Shown: one piece after another, positions 24,943 to 36,347 of the stretch
Layout: the number at the start of each line of letters is the position of its first letter
How positions within the stretch are numbered: the stretch's first letter is position 1
Source: Apostichopus japonicus
Lineage: Eukaryota > Echinodermata > Holothuroidea > Aspidochirotida > Stichopodidae
Direction of reading: 5' to 3'
DNA length: 64,000 nt
Assembly: GCF_037975245.1 (NCBI RefSeq)
Contig: NC_092563.1
Span: forward strand, 2,321,001-2,385,000
Translations under genes and position numbers: made by a program
Notes under the pieces: model-generated
The model's database searches: none
The model's input: only the letters and a program-made list of their open reading frames with translations
What the model was told of the DNA's origin: nothing

Positions 24943-27900
24943 ATGACTCCTTCCCAAGGACATGGGCTCCGATTGGAGCCACTACATAAGAAAGGACAGT
25001 CTAAAACTGAAGACGACCTTGAAAAACAGGTGTCACGCCTCTCTGAATCCAACAACAAGTGCTGCAGATGTTGTGGTTTGACTCGTTCCTTAGGCATACA
25101 TCAGGCGTGGTTCATCCAGGTAACTAATGCACCCACACAACCTTACCCCTCTTCCCCTCCCCACCCTCCTCCCCCACCCCTTCCTCAATTGGATTGGTTA
25201 GTCAGATGAGAGACCACTTTACTGATCAGTCACTGTACTATAGATGTCAGTCGTTTTCTGCACTCAGGGGTGCATCATTGTGAGTCAATTCCTACACTCA
25301 AGAAGGTTGATAGACATGGTTTGCTGCAGCTGATTCTGCTAGGAACACAAACACTCTCCAAACAGGTTGTTTCAATGTATAGCTGTTGAGCTTTCAACTT
25401 TAAAACATTTGAGCCATTTCTGTTGTTTGTAAATATGCAACAGTGAAGGTGGGCTCATTTTGTGCATCAAGGTATGTATATTGTTGGTCAATTTTGTGTG
25501 TTATGTGTGTTGAAACCAGGCATATTGTGCGTCAGTTGTTTTGGTGACCAACAAAGGGGGCAATGACCATGCTGAGAGAAGTTGGGGTTATTAGGTCTTA
25601 TCAAAGTAGATCTCAAAATCCAACAACCTCCTACAACTTTCCCAATTTCCAAAATATAAGGGACGAAAAAATTCAACATCCAAGGTGTGTTAATATTAAT
25701 AGTGTTTATAGCCAAACTCTTGTATTCTGTACTCTTTCTTACAGGATCCCTGCGGCATTATATGTGCAGTCCTTACATATGCGCTCCTTTTCTATGGTGT
25801 TATAGTAACTGACGCAGTGCTTTTGTATCCCATCGGATGGGATGTCTATTCAACGATAAATGGATTCATATTTAACAGCCTCGGTTTCCTCGCCTTCATA
25901 TCCCACATCAAAGCCATGATGAACGATCCAGTAAGTAAACTTCTAGCATAAATCTCTCTGTTTGCATTTTATCTGACTACATGTTGCCGAATCACACTCT
26001 TAGCGTGTGGACCCCTTGCTGTTGCTGCTATATGAGAAATTAAAAACAACCTGAGCTGTATGTTCAGGTTAATTTACATCTTGTAGAAGTATTTTTAAAG
26101 AGAAGCCAACATGATATGCTTTGTTTCAACTCTTGATATGTGGTTATAATGTGTAAAAGTTAGGGAAATACAAGGAGGAGGCCACCAGAAACCTGTTTTA
26201 AATGCCTTTTGAGGGTAAAGTTCTTAAATTCTGTAAAAATCATATGGAAGGGGTTCTCAATTTATTTTCAGCAAAGGCCAGAGAGAAATATTTGATAGTA
26301 GCCAAATGGCCACAGAGAAATGAAATCCTCACTATACCTAGATTTAGCAATATGCAGATTAGGCAGGTGAGGGTACTGAAGGGCCTATGTATCTGATTAG
26401 TACAGAATTGTGGGCCAGTTCATTTTGCAAAATGGCCAGAAATCTTTTCAATGGCCCACCTGTTGAAATTCCCTTCCCAGTAGGGAGAACGTTTAAATAG
26501 AACCTGTAGCTACTAATACAAGCTGTTATATATTGAGTGTAATATGTCAACCTTTAGTTTATCATATAGTGTCCCATGATATTGAAGCCGAGTTGTTACC
26601 TAGCAACCGATGCTGGAAATGACATTTTGAGGCAGCCCTGATTCTATTCATAAAGTTTACCTTTGGAATAAAGTGAAAGACAAATTTTTTAAATATAGGA
26701 TTTTTTTTTTAAAAACTACCTGTCATCCACATGTTCTTTTAGGGGCAACTTCTTCCATACCTCTGGCTGGAATTTGTGTTTTTCTTCTATCATTGCAGGG
26801 AGCAATTCCTTTAGGTAACGCCACCCGAGACCAGCTTGGAAATTTGGGACTGAAAGTAGGTCAGGTGGTTTATAGGTGTCCTAAATGTGTGTGCATTAAA
26901 CCAGAAAGAACTCATCACTGCAGTGTGTGTAAAAGATGTATAAGGTAAGAGAGTTAAGGTCGGGGGTAATTACGGAGTCTTTGTGCAATGGCCAGCATTA
27001 AAACGAGCAAGAAATTCACACTCAATGCTTTCACCAGATGGGTGTTGGGGGGTTGGGGGCAATGAAACATACCTCACAGACGACATCAACAAAGTGTGTA
27101 TTTTGCATCCATTGTTGTATCCATTTAGTATTATCTAACATATTTCATTTCAAGTTCCAGGTCACACTCAGGGCTCATTGAGATGAGACCAAACAACAAC
27201 TGCAGCCCCCCCTCCCCCTCCCCATCCTTCTTAAACCCAACATGTTGTATAGTTTCTGTTTATACTGCAGTTAAGAAAACAGAGAAAATGACTATTCCAT
27301 AATTGAATGTCAACATTTTTTTTTTTCAAAATCAACTATGTCAAAATGCTATGAAGCAAGTTTGTTATAGTGATGCCACTGGAATTTGTTTTGTTTTGTT
27401 TGGCTACTGACCATAAACATACAATTAAGCTTAATGTTTTTTTTTCCCTTAACAGAAAAATGGATCACCATTGCCCTTGGGTGAATAACTGTGTTGGGGA
27501 ATTCAATCAAAAGTACTTTGTCTTATTCACAGTAAGTTGTTAATTTTCTTTATTTCCAATCATTCTTTTGAATGCATTGGTTACCAAGTATATTTACTGT
27601 GCATTGCTCTAATGAGTTCTTTGTTAACCTAGCTTACTAGTCTATGTATACTCACTTAATGCAATTAATACCCTTTTCCTTCTGTCACCCAACTTTAACT
27701 GCTCGTCCGTTCCGTTCTCACCGAGAATAATTTCCTTTTACATAACAATCCTTGGATACGTACATTATTAAAGAGTGATTGTGTATCGTGGCAGTTTCGA
27801 GAAATGCACTGTAAAAATTCCAGCTGTTTTGTTTACATATTTTTCGATGCTCTTTCTTTATGACTTTAATGTTCGTCTTCTTCCCTACTTTAAAGGAGAC

Positions 27901-29222
27901 ACAAATTCGACCATCATTGTAGATTGAAGTGATAGAGATAACTGTTATCAGCAACTTCTCCAAAGCAGCTAAGAAAAATCTGATTCCATTTCTGAGATAT
28001 CACAGACTTTCATGTTCCTTCACACACAAGGCAGATGACTTGATCAAGTCTAAATATGACATAATTGAGCCACATGTGCTTCCATTTTATAAGTATTTCT
28101 TTATTTATCACAATCTTTGTTTTCTGTATCAGAGACGGGTTTTGAAAATGCTGAATCTAAACTATTGAAGCGCTTAATATGAACGAATGATGGCATCGGT
28201 TTCAGTGTCAACACTGAAAACATGAAAAAAAAAGTGAAATGTGTTAGATCCTAATGGCACCACGACATCACCGATTTACAAAAAGATAGCTCCCAGACAC
28301 GACTAATTAAACTACAACATCTCACAAAATGTAGCGAGATATTTCCTAGCTGTTTTTTTTTAGGGGGGGGGTTAGTTGTTTGTCAAAAAGATATGTTATT
28401 ACCCAAAGATGATGAGTGGGTTTCTGTCCCGTTTAATTTGCTTCTTATTATCAGTCGATTATTGTTTTATTGTGACTTCTTACACATCAGACGACGTTTT
28501 GTAATTTTTTTTTTCCACAACTGTTGGTTGTTCTTCTAGTTATCACTTATCATCAGCCAGGCAGAAAGAATATAACCAGCTAACCCTTACATGTTATTAT
28601 ATTCTATATCTTTGTTGCAGCTATACATTGCCTTAGTCTCAATACACAGTCTTATTATGCTTCTTGTACACTTTGTCAGCTGTGTTGGAACAGAATGGGG
28701 AGGTAAGTTTGTACCACTGATGTATCAACCATTAATTAAAAACTGACCCATTTCTGTGAGGTGTTGTTACTTATGTAGTGCTGTTGTCTGATGATCGCTC
28801 AGTGCGTGACACTCTGAGTAACAACTACTAGTGTTCCACTAGTCTAAACTAATCCTCATATATGTGTATGTATATAATTGAAAACGTAATGAGTTGAAAA
28901 ATCAAGAACAGTGAAAAAACTTCCAGCCTCCACTGGGATCTCGAACCCGGGCCCCCCGCTTTATATACGGACACCCTAACCACTAGGCTATGGACGCTGA
29001 TTGTATGTCCAGAGGTTCGAAACTGGTAATGAAGGTCGTAATTCCACTGTAGGTGTTTGTCACCTGTATCGAACAATACTAGTTCTGTTTTGGCGACATT
29101 TTTGCCTTACTCTAGAGATCAAACATGATTCTAACCAACTCGAAGTCAACAGACTTTTGTTAATGAAATGGAGGTAAATGACAAAGGCAATTGAAAACTT
29201 AATGAGTTGAAAAAAAAATGTG

Positions 29223-29268
<46 letters not shown>

Positions 29269-30053
29269 ATATTTGTAACCAATCGTTTGTTCATCATAAA
29301 CAGTATCCTCATTATCCTGTATTGTTCGTATTTTTCTTCTTTCCTCTTCTTCAGGTAGCTGCGCCCATTTCTCTTTGCCAGTTACAGTTATATTTATGAT
29401 GACCCTAACAATGGAAGGCCTTCTATTTTCACTTTTTACTCTCATCATGTTTTGCACACAAGTCCATGCAATCTGCACGGACGAAACGGTAAGTTCACAT
29501 TTTGAAATCCAAAAGGTCACGATAATCAGGAAGGTCTCTGAAGTTTAACTTTCTAGTCTTGGTTCGATGATTGAATATGGTCACAGACTTTGCTTCCTGG
29601 ATGTCCAAAAATGAAAGAATACAAAAAGGCAATCTTGTAAGTACACTGAAGATGACAGGGTCAACGTTTGGCTATTTTACAAAGGTAACATTTTGTGGAA
29701 TTGCAAGTGAGGTTTGAAAATCAGTTCGTCAGTGATAAAATTTAGGTATGAAATACCAGCCACCAAAGTTGGCTGAAGTTGAATAATTTAAAATAGAAGT
29801 CTTTTTGGGCCCTTTCATCTTATTGTTTAATATGCGAGCATTCTGTTTGTTGATGATAACGGTTTCAATGTTGATCGTTCTTATCAAGGGCATCGAACAA
29901 CTGAAACGAGAACAACCAACCTGGAGCAAGAAGACAAGATGTCTTTCCATGAAGTCTGTCTTTGGAAGTAAGATGAATCTGTCGTGGTTGAATCCATTCG
30001 TGAAACCTGACGTAGGAAGCGGGAAGGATCTCAGATATATGTACAGTGTTTGA
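24943..30053 (+). CDS. ZDHHC3/7-like: DHHC palmitoyltransferase, ZDHHC3/ZDHHC7 type, complete
   Basis: This integral membrane S-acyltransferase would transfer palmitate to cysteines of target proteins; family members ZDHHC3 and ZDHHC7 act at the Golgi. Coding exons are 24943-25119, 25745-25930, 26799-26944, 27456-27531, 28621-28702, 29355-29488 and 29889-30053, all with GT/AG borders and matching phases, giving 321 residues and a TGA stop. Residues about 62-85 and 98-118 are membrane segments 1 and 2, ending in the conserved NDPG. The zinc-binding cysteine-rich domain contains [21 protein letters not shown] and the catalytic DHHC at 173-176 ([13 protein letters not shown]). Two more membrane segments follow, then DETGIEQLK and MKSVFG...WLNPF, the conserved C-terminal region of this subfamily. 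The protein ends in YMYSV, which could be a class II PDZ ligand (inference). The first coding exon starts at an acceptor (24921) and stays open for 22 nt before the ATG, so an upstream 5' UTR exon is expected but was not found. Confidence 0.95.
25940..26790 (+). other. Intron of the DHHC gene, nothing recognised
   Basis: Intron between exons ending 25930 and starting 26799. No repeat element or RNA gene recognised. Confidence 0.5.
28890..29145 (-). mobile_element. tRNA-derived SINE, family B, fuller copy
   Basis: On the minus strand it carries an A box (TAGCCTAGTGGTTAGGG), a B box (GGTTCGAGATCCC) and about 140 bp of sequence upstream of the tRNA part shared with the copy at 22585-22812. The tail sequence AATTGAAAACGTAATGAG is at 28876-28893 and a near-identical AATTGAAAACTTAATGAG reappears at about 29190-29207 on the far side, suggesting insertion beside another copy's tail. 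It lies in the DHHC intron between 28702 and 29355. Confidence 0.85.
29229..29272. repeat. (TA)n microsatellite
   Basis: About 20 TA units in an intron of the DHHC gene, 83 bp before exon 29355-29488. Confidence 0.9.
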
Positions 30054-30179
30054 TGCCGAGTGTACTAACAGAGAGAGCGTGCTACCATTGGAGAGACCTT
30101 TACCTGTTTATGTATTTATTGAGACCCCAAGTTTCCAGAAGTCTAAGAAAGTGTTGATGGATCAAGGCTGCAATGTGAG

Positions 30180-30695
30180 GTGACTTAAAACTGATGGACG
30201 GTGGTTCAACAATGATGGTTGAAGGATCAACACTGGTAGTTGATGGATCAACAATGATGGCTAATGGATCAACACCAATATTAGTGGATCAACACTGATG
30301 GCCGATGGATCAACACTGATGGTTGATGGATCAACACTGGTGGTTGAAGGTTCAACACTGATGGCTAATGGATCAACACCAATGTTAATGGATCAACACT
30401 GATGGTCGATGGTTCAACACTGATGGTTGATGGATCAACACTGGTGGTTGATGGATCAACACTGATTTCTAATTGATCAACACCAATGTTAATGGATCAA
30501 CACTGATGGCCGATGGATCAACACTGATGTCTAATTGATCAACACCAATGTTAATGGATCAACACTGATGGTTGATGGATCAACACTGCCGCCGATGGAT
30601 CACCACCGACAGTTGATGAATCAACACTGCCGCTGATGGATCAACACCGAGGGTTGATGGATCAACACCAATGTTAATGGATCAACACTGCTCTA
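30180..30695. repeat. Minisatellite, 21-22 bp unit, just after the DHHC stop codon
   Basis: About 23 copies of a unit near GATGGATCAACACTGATGGTT, starting 127 bp after the stop at 30053, so probably in the 3' UTR. Each unit carries the near-palindrome TTGATGGATCAA. Variants with CACCAATGTTAATGG recur in a higher-order pattern. Confidence 0.9.
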
Positions 30696-30699
30696 CTCC

Positions 30700-33600
30700 A
30701 GATGCAACATATGAGCTTTTAGTAATTGAATCTCTTCAAGAGACTAAAAAACAAAACAAAAAGTAACATCACTAGATGGTATCATAGCTCACTGAAAACT
30801 TCCCTACTAGGTTTATATCAGCTATGAAAGTTGATACTTAGATGTAGTCAGAAATCTATGGGTGAGATGCCAGGAGATTACTCCATCCTCTCAAACAATG
30901 CTTTCGAGGTTTGTTTTGAAGTTGTTCAAACTTTGCAGCTATTTTGGGATACTTATTGATATTTGTTTCAGTATCATATGGTCCCTTCATAGCAGCTGGT
31001 TGCCTTTAAATTTAGAAGTGCTCAAGAAAAAACCCAGCCTGCATATCTTAAGATGTGACGGTCATCAATTGAACCCCAGCGAATTTTGCTGTTGTAGTGT
31101 ATCACTTCACACAGGATTACAGTACATCTTGTGTGTGGAATGGTTTCACTAAAGCTAGCTTATACAACTCCTAAAACATCATCAGTAAATGAATTTGGCA
31201 TTTATCTCTCTGTTTAGTTTGATGCAATTCACAAATCACAATAGAAAACTAATAGAAACCAATAAGAAAGTATCTTTAGTCTGGTTGAATCATGTCTGAA
31301 TGTTAAGTATTTCCTTGTTACTCATCAATGTAGATCGACAATGCACCTTTCAATAGCTCGCTTGGCTTTCGGTATAGTTACTAGGAATTTATGTAAATGT
31401 CTTTATACAAAAGTATAAGATATAAAACTGAAAACAAAGATGCAAAATGCACCTTGATCCGATTCCCAGCATCATCATCATAACCTATTTCCAGGTTTGA
31501 GAGATATGACATATTAAAAAGTATCATTTTTCTTTTGATGAGATAATGTGCAATACTATGTGATGCCATGAAAGGACCACACCCATAACTGACTGTCCCT
31601 CCCCCTTCCCTCACCCAGCCCCTTTAAAAGAAAACATGATTCTATAACCTTACAAAATAAATTATCTTTCTGAAGGGATTTTATGTCAGTAGTAGGTACT
31701 GATCATGTAAACCTCTTTGAAATCCAGTTGTAAGCGATTGATTAAAACTGATTTGAATTTGTAATTATTCTGATTGTACGAGTCATAACAAAAAGGGAGA
31801 CAAACAAAGACAGCTTGATGTATTTATCCATGTGGGACATCACATATTTAAATTACAAATTGGTGCTTTCTGAAGTAAAATGAATCATTTCATAATTCTA
31901 TTTGTTTTACAACAATTGAGCAAGTGCACAATGTATGAAGATGGAAGAATTGGACCAATACATTTAATTTTTACTTGCTATGAATAATGTATCCTTTGAT
32001 ATGTTGTAACCCACAAAGTATAGACTTGCTATTAGTCCAAGTTGTATTTCCATACCACAGTTTTGTTTTAGAAATGTCCCTTAAACTTCTGACGGTCATC
32101 AATCCAAGTAACTGAACTGTTTAGTCTAACACACATCATGGTAAGGTCAGTTCTCAGATGCAACACAAATATCAAAGGGGAAAACAAGAGTTTTTATGGC
32201 TCCCTCAAGGCCCGGTTTACGATGCATTTCAAATTGGTCAAAACAAAAAAATGGTGATGAATGTCGTGCAAGGATCGTCTGTAGCCGATGTGAAGATAAA
32301 ACAACATGTTTTGGTTGAGTTATTAGATTTTATAAAAGGATGGATTAACATTATTAGTAATGTCTACTACACTGGAGAGCCCATTTCATCATGAATTAAT
32401 GTTAAAGGAGCTTTCCAGGGATGATCATATTTTATATTAGAAAATAATGAGAACTGGAGTAGCTACTGAAACAATTACTAGCACCCAAATGTTTCTTCTT
32501 CTGTATTCTTGGACTGACATATAAAGATTAAAACTCTCCTTAAAGGTGGACTGTGACATAGACATCAAGATTAAAGCTCTTCTTGAAGTCATCCTGTAAG
32601 CCTGAGAATTTTGTTATACTTTTTTAGCATTAGTTCTGTTTCCTCTGCAATATATGTTTCTTTCAGTTAGCTATCTCTATGATACAAAGGCGATGTTTAT
32701 TCATCTCTTTTTTTTTCCATACATTAGTTATGGTAATTTAAACATTTTCTGTCTGATTACCTTCAGTTGTTTAGTTTTATCAATCGTTTTGCATTCCAAA
32801 TTATTGTGATTAATGTCTTAGTTACTTTCTGATGTTTTTTTCAATTTTTATAATTTTTATATTTACTTTTGGCCGTTTTAAATAGTCGATGACATGGCAA
32901 AATGGTTTGTAACAGACATTTAGTGCCTGGTACCTTTGGTTATAACAATGAACTTAAATTGACATTGTTTTCTAGAAGTACTTTCTTCATTTGATTGTTA
33001 CTTTTTTAGTTTTATTTTGGGTTTGGTTGCCTAGGGAACATGACCAATATATTTAGCCTTCTTTACGTTTTTTATATCCATACAGGAGCTCAAATTTTAT
33101 TGTTTCCCCATAATCATTGATTTCCAGCCATTTTAATTATTCTCCATGGTGGTGGTTGGAGGCATAAATCATGTCTCCCATTTAATATCCAAATTAAAAG
33201 GATAAAACATAAATAGATTTTTTTTTTTATGTTGGTAGAGACTAAAGTTATGATCCTGAGAACCTGGAGACAATACGTGTTTGAAAAAAATTTTATTTTT
33301 TTTATATTGTTATATATATATTGTTGAAGGTGTTTTCCCAAAGTATATACTTCTCAGAAAAACAACATCCTCAAAGTCTATTTCCTGACAAACAGCTTCA
33401 TTTGGCACAAAAAAAGATCATTACAAAAATATGCCTTTAAAGCAGGAATGTGTCAATATATATTCTTGGGAAGAAAAAAAAAATCCAACAATTTACTTCT
33501 CAGAAAAGAAAGGCATCATTGAAATGTTTAGTTGTGAACTAAGACACGACAACATTTTATTATATATAATTTGTTATTTTGTCATGGAACTAATGGGCTT

Positions 33601-34520
33601 TTCTGGCTTATAAACTTGGTTAATTGTTTGCTTAAGTTCTTGGATTTGGTTGATTTCCTGGTTGAAGATTCTAGTTATAATAACATATATAGATGAATGT
33701 CACATTTGACTGGATCCAGACTTCCATTATAATTTTCATGAATAATTTTTGTCTTGTCTCAAAAAAAGACATTTTAATTATGACACCAAAGTTTTATGGA
33801 CTATTTTCATCTTTTTTTTATTCTTTTCTTGGGGGAAAATTTAAGATGTAGTTACTACCTCATATTAAATATGAAAAGTAATGAAAATGTCATGTTGATA
33901 TAAGTCATATCGTAAAGTTACTTGGTGCTGGTTGTGGTGACAGTGAGGTGATACTCTTAGTTTTAACCACGAGTGCAAACAAAGAGAGGTTTTCCTTGGT
34001 GTACATTTCATGTCCATGTACTTTTGAATCATCACAGTAAACTCTGCCCAGTAAACATCCCAGTAAAAAACACTTAATTATTACTGGACTTTTATTCCTT
34101 CAGATTTGCTTATATTAATGTCCACTTTTTTGTACTGACTTAGGTAGAATTTGCATAAGTGCAGGAAGAGTTTATATATATGAATCCTGTTGATCATTTG
34201 TATATAAGAGACAAGAATTGATTCAGAGAAATACATTTGTATTCATAAAATGCTCCATTTTTTGTCATCCTGTATCATGGTCTAACATAAAAATATTTTT
34301 ATTGGCTAAAAAATTATATTAATCATGTTAACTCTTGGCAAAAAATATTTTGTAGATTATGTAAGAGAGAGCAAAAGAAAAATTGTTCAAGCTGAGCATT
34401 TAAAGTCTTGTATCAAGGCAAAGCTCTGCTCACAAGACTTCGCAACTTCCTTGACCCCTGGCGATAACTTGTGACACCCACACACCCCCAAGTGTGCACA
34501 ATGCAAACTGTGGATCTAGG
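30700..34520. other. Intergenic or 3' UTR region, no gene recognised
   Basis: AT-rich sequence downstream of the DHHC gene. A possible polyadenylation signal AATAAA lies at 31656-31661. Short open frames here have no domain or splice support. Confidence 0.5.
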
Positions 34521-34526
34521 GCACTA

Positions 34527-34824
34527 CATGTATGTATGTATGTATGTATGTATGTATGTATGTATGTATGTATGTATGTATGTATGTATGTATGTATGTA
34601 TGTATTTTAGATCCTCCTACAAGCAGGAACTCCCGAAGAAGCCATCATTGGCTTATCAAAGCATCAAGCTGACCGAAGTCAGTCTCTTAGATTAATATTT
34701 AACGTCCATGATTATGAATTGTCAACAACTCTGTAATTGGACGACATACATTAATCTTGGAGTGACTCGAACTCGGGACCTTATGATTGGAAGGCAACGG
34801 CGTTAACCACTGAGCTAACACTAC
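34527..34824 (-). mobile_element. tRNA-derived SINE, family A, with (ATGT)n tail
   Basis: On the minus strand: A box (TTAGCTCAGTGGTTAACG), B box (GAGTTCGAGTCACTCC), a body shared with the copies at 39988 and 41341, then a (CATA)n tail. The tail appears on the plus strand as about 19 TGTA units at 34527-34604. The tail microsatellite is therefore part of the element. Confidence 0.88.
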
Positions 34825-34825
34825 A

Positions 34826-35062
34826 TTGCACCACATCTGTGTCCCCTGGGGGGATTCGAATCAGTTGCAGCCACAAACTGGTACACACAAGTTACCTCTT
34901 GTGTCCCCATTTATACACTTGTGTGAAGAGAACAAAGATAAAGTGCCTTGCCCAAGGGCACAACATAATGACATGGCCAGGACCCAAACCTGCAATGCTC
35001 AGATCACAACTGTCTATCCATTTGAGCACCAAACTCCTCCATACAGCACGTGCATTAAGTAA
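34826..35062 (-). mobile_element. CORE-like SINE
   Basis: On the minus strand, a degenerate tRNA head with B-box-like GGTTTGGGTCCTGG (34977-34990) is followed by CCTTGGGCAAGGCACTTTAT (34939-34958) and later GTATAAATGGGGAC (34903-34916). The pair and its spacing resemble the CORE domain (TTGGGCAAG.CACTT ... TAAAATGGGGA) of MIR-type SINEs. It directly abuts the family A SINE. Assignment is by memory of the CORE consensus. Confidence 0.65.
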
Positions 35063-35064
35063 AT

Positions 35065-36340
35065 GTCGTGTGACGTGACCATGGATTTGATAGTTGCCCA
35101 TAAAATCGGTCAATGTACTCATCAAAATATAAGAAGTCCAGATGAATTTTTACCGAAATAAAGATAATACGTTGATAGAAAGCCCCCAGTTTGTGTCTGA
35201 AGGTAAAAATATCCATATCACTCATGAATACCTCTAAGTTACCGTAAATTTTGTAGAATATATATGGGAGAGCCACAGAGCTGGACAAATATAACTGGTG
35301 TGAAACAAAGGTTTAGAGTTTTGATGTATGCCCTTAACTGCCGATGCTTCAGAATATTAATCATATAGATGAGTGCGCCTTACAAATGAATGATCTAAGA
35401 TGGACCACCACTAAAATAGAATCCTTGAGGTATCTAGAAAACTTGACTTTGAAGCTCTCTGCAATAATTTCCTGGGTCGCAAAGGATTTTGGATGGGTCG
35501 ATGGGATTGTTTCAGAAACTGCAGCAAAAATGATAACTTATTTCTAAAGTCAAGATATCACATAACATTAGTTGGACACCATGGCCCTGTGTGCCATTCT
35601 ATGGATGGCATTGCTGATTCTTAAAGCAAAAATCGACAAACTTCAGCAGTTGGGGGGGGGGGGGGGTGATCATTGCGTTGCTGCCAAAACAAACATTTTG
35701 GCTGGGTGGTGGCCTTAATAAGGTTGCAGACCAACGGCATAGTGCACTGTTTCCTATAAAATTCTATGAAGCATTTCTAGTCCTTCACACAAGGTCAAAT
35801 GAGCTGGTCTTTTCAATAGATGACAATTATTTGTGCCAACATTCTCGTTGGTCATGTATGCTAGGACTAGGCACATGGCAATGAAAGAAGTGACAAACAA
35901 CATACAATTACTCATCCTGACATATATATTGTGATCACCTGTCTCCACGATCGGAGATAATACCACAGAAAACCAGATCTATAAATAAAGAACATATTTA
36001 CAGATCGCAGAATAAACTTCATCGATTGCTTTCCCCAAAATCGTTTTGCATGCCCCAATACCTAAAAATATACCTTCTACATTTACATGGACCAATAAAA
36101 GTTCAGATATTTCTACAAGTGCATTTTCCATCTGCTGTATTCATCCGATCACAAGTAGTGATCCTTGCATCTATGCAAACTCATGTAAGCATATCACATT
36201 AATGTCTTTCCTTGTCCTCAGGTTCGGCAGGCAGTATTAATGGTGGTCTTGTAAACCTCTCTTTTGCGAGCCACTGGAAATTTTCATCAAATTGAATGGT
36301 ATCTAATGTTTTGATTTCAAAAACAAATTAACTGCAACAG
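35065..36340. other. Intergenic region, no gene recognised
   Basis: Contains a poly-G tract at about 35652-35667 and otherwise AT-rich sequence. It should include the 3' UTR of the minus-strand cysteine peptidase-like gene; no convincing polyadenylation signal was found. Confidence 0.45.
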
Positions 36341-36347
36341 ACTTCAA

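Noticed and set aside
28929..29005. tRNA-like sequence with A and B boxes
   Set aside because: It is the head of a SINE with a second copy at 22720-22780 and shared non-tRNA flanks, so not a tRNA gene.
30180..30695. Regularly spaced repeats resembling a CRISPR array
   Set aside because: Units abut with no unique spacers and the DNA is eukaryotic; it is a minisatellite.
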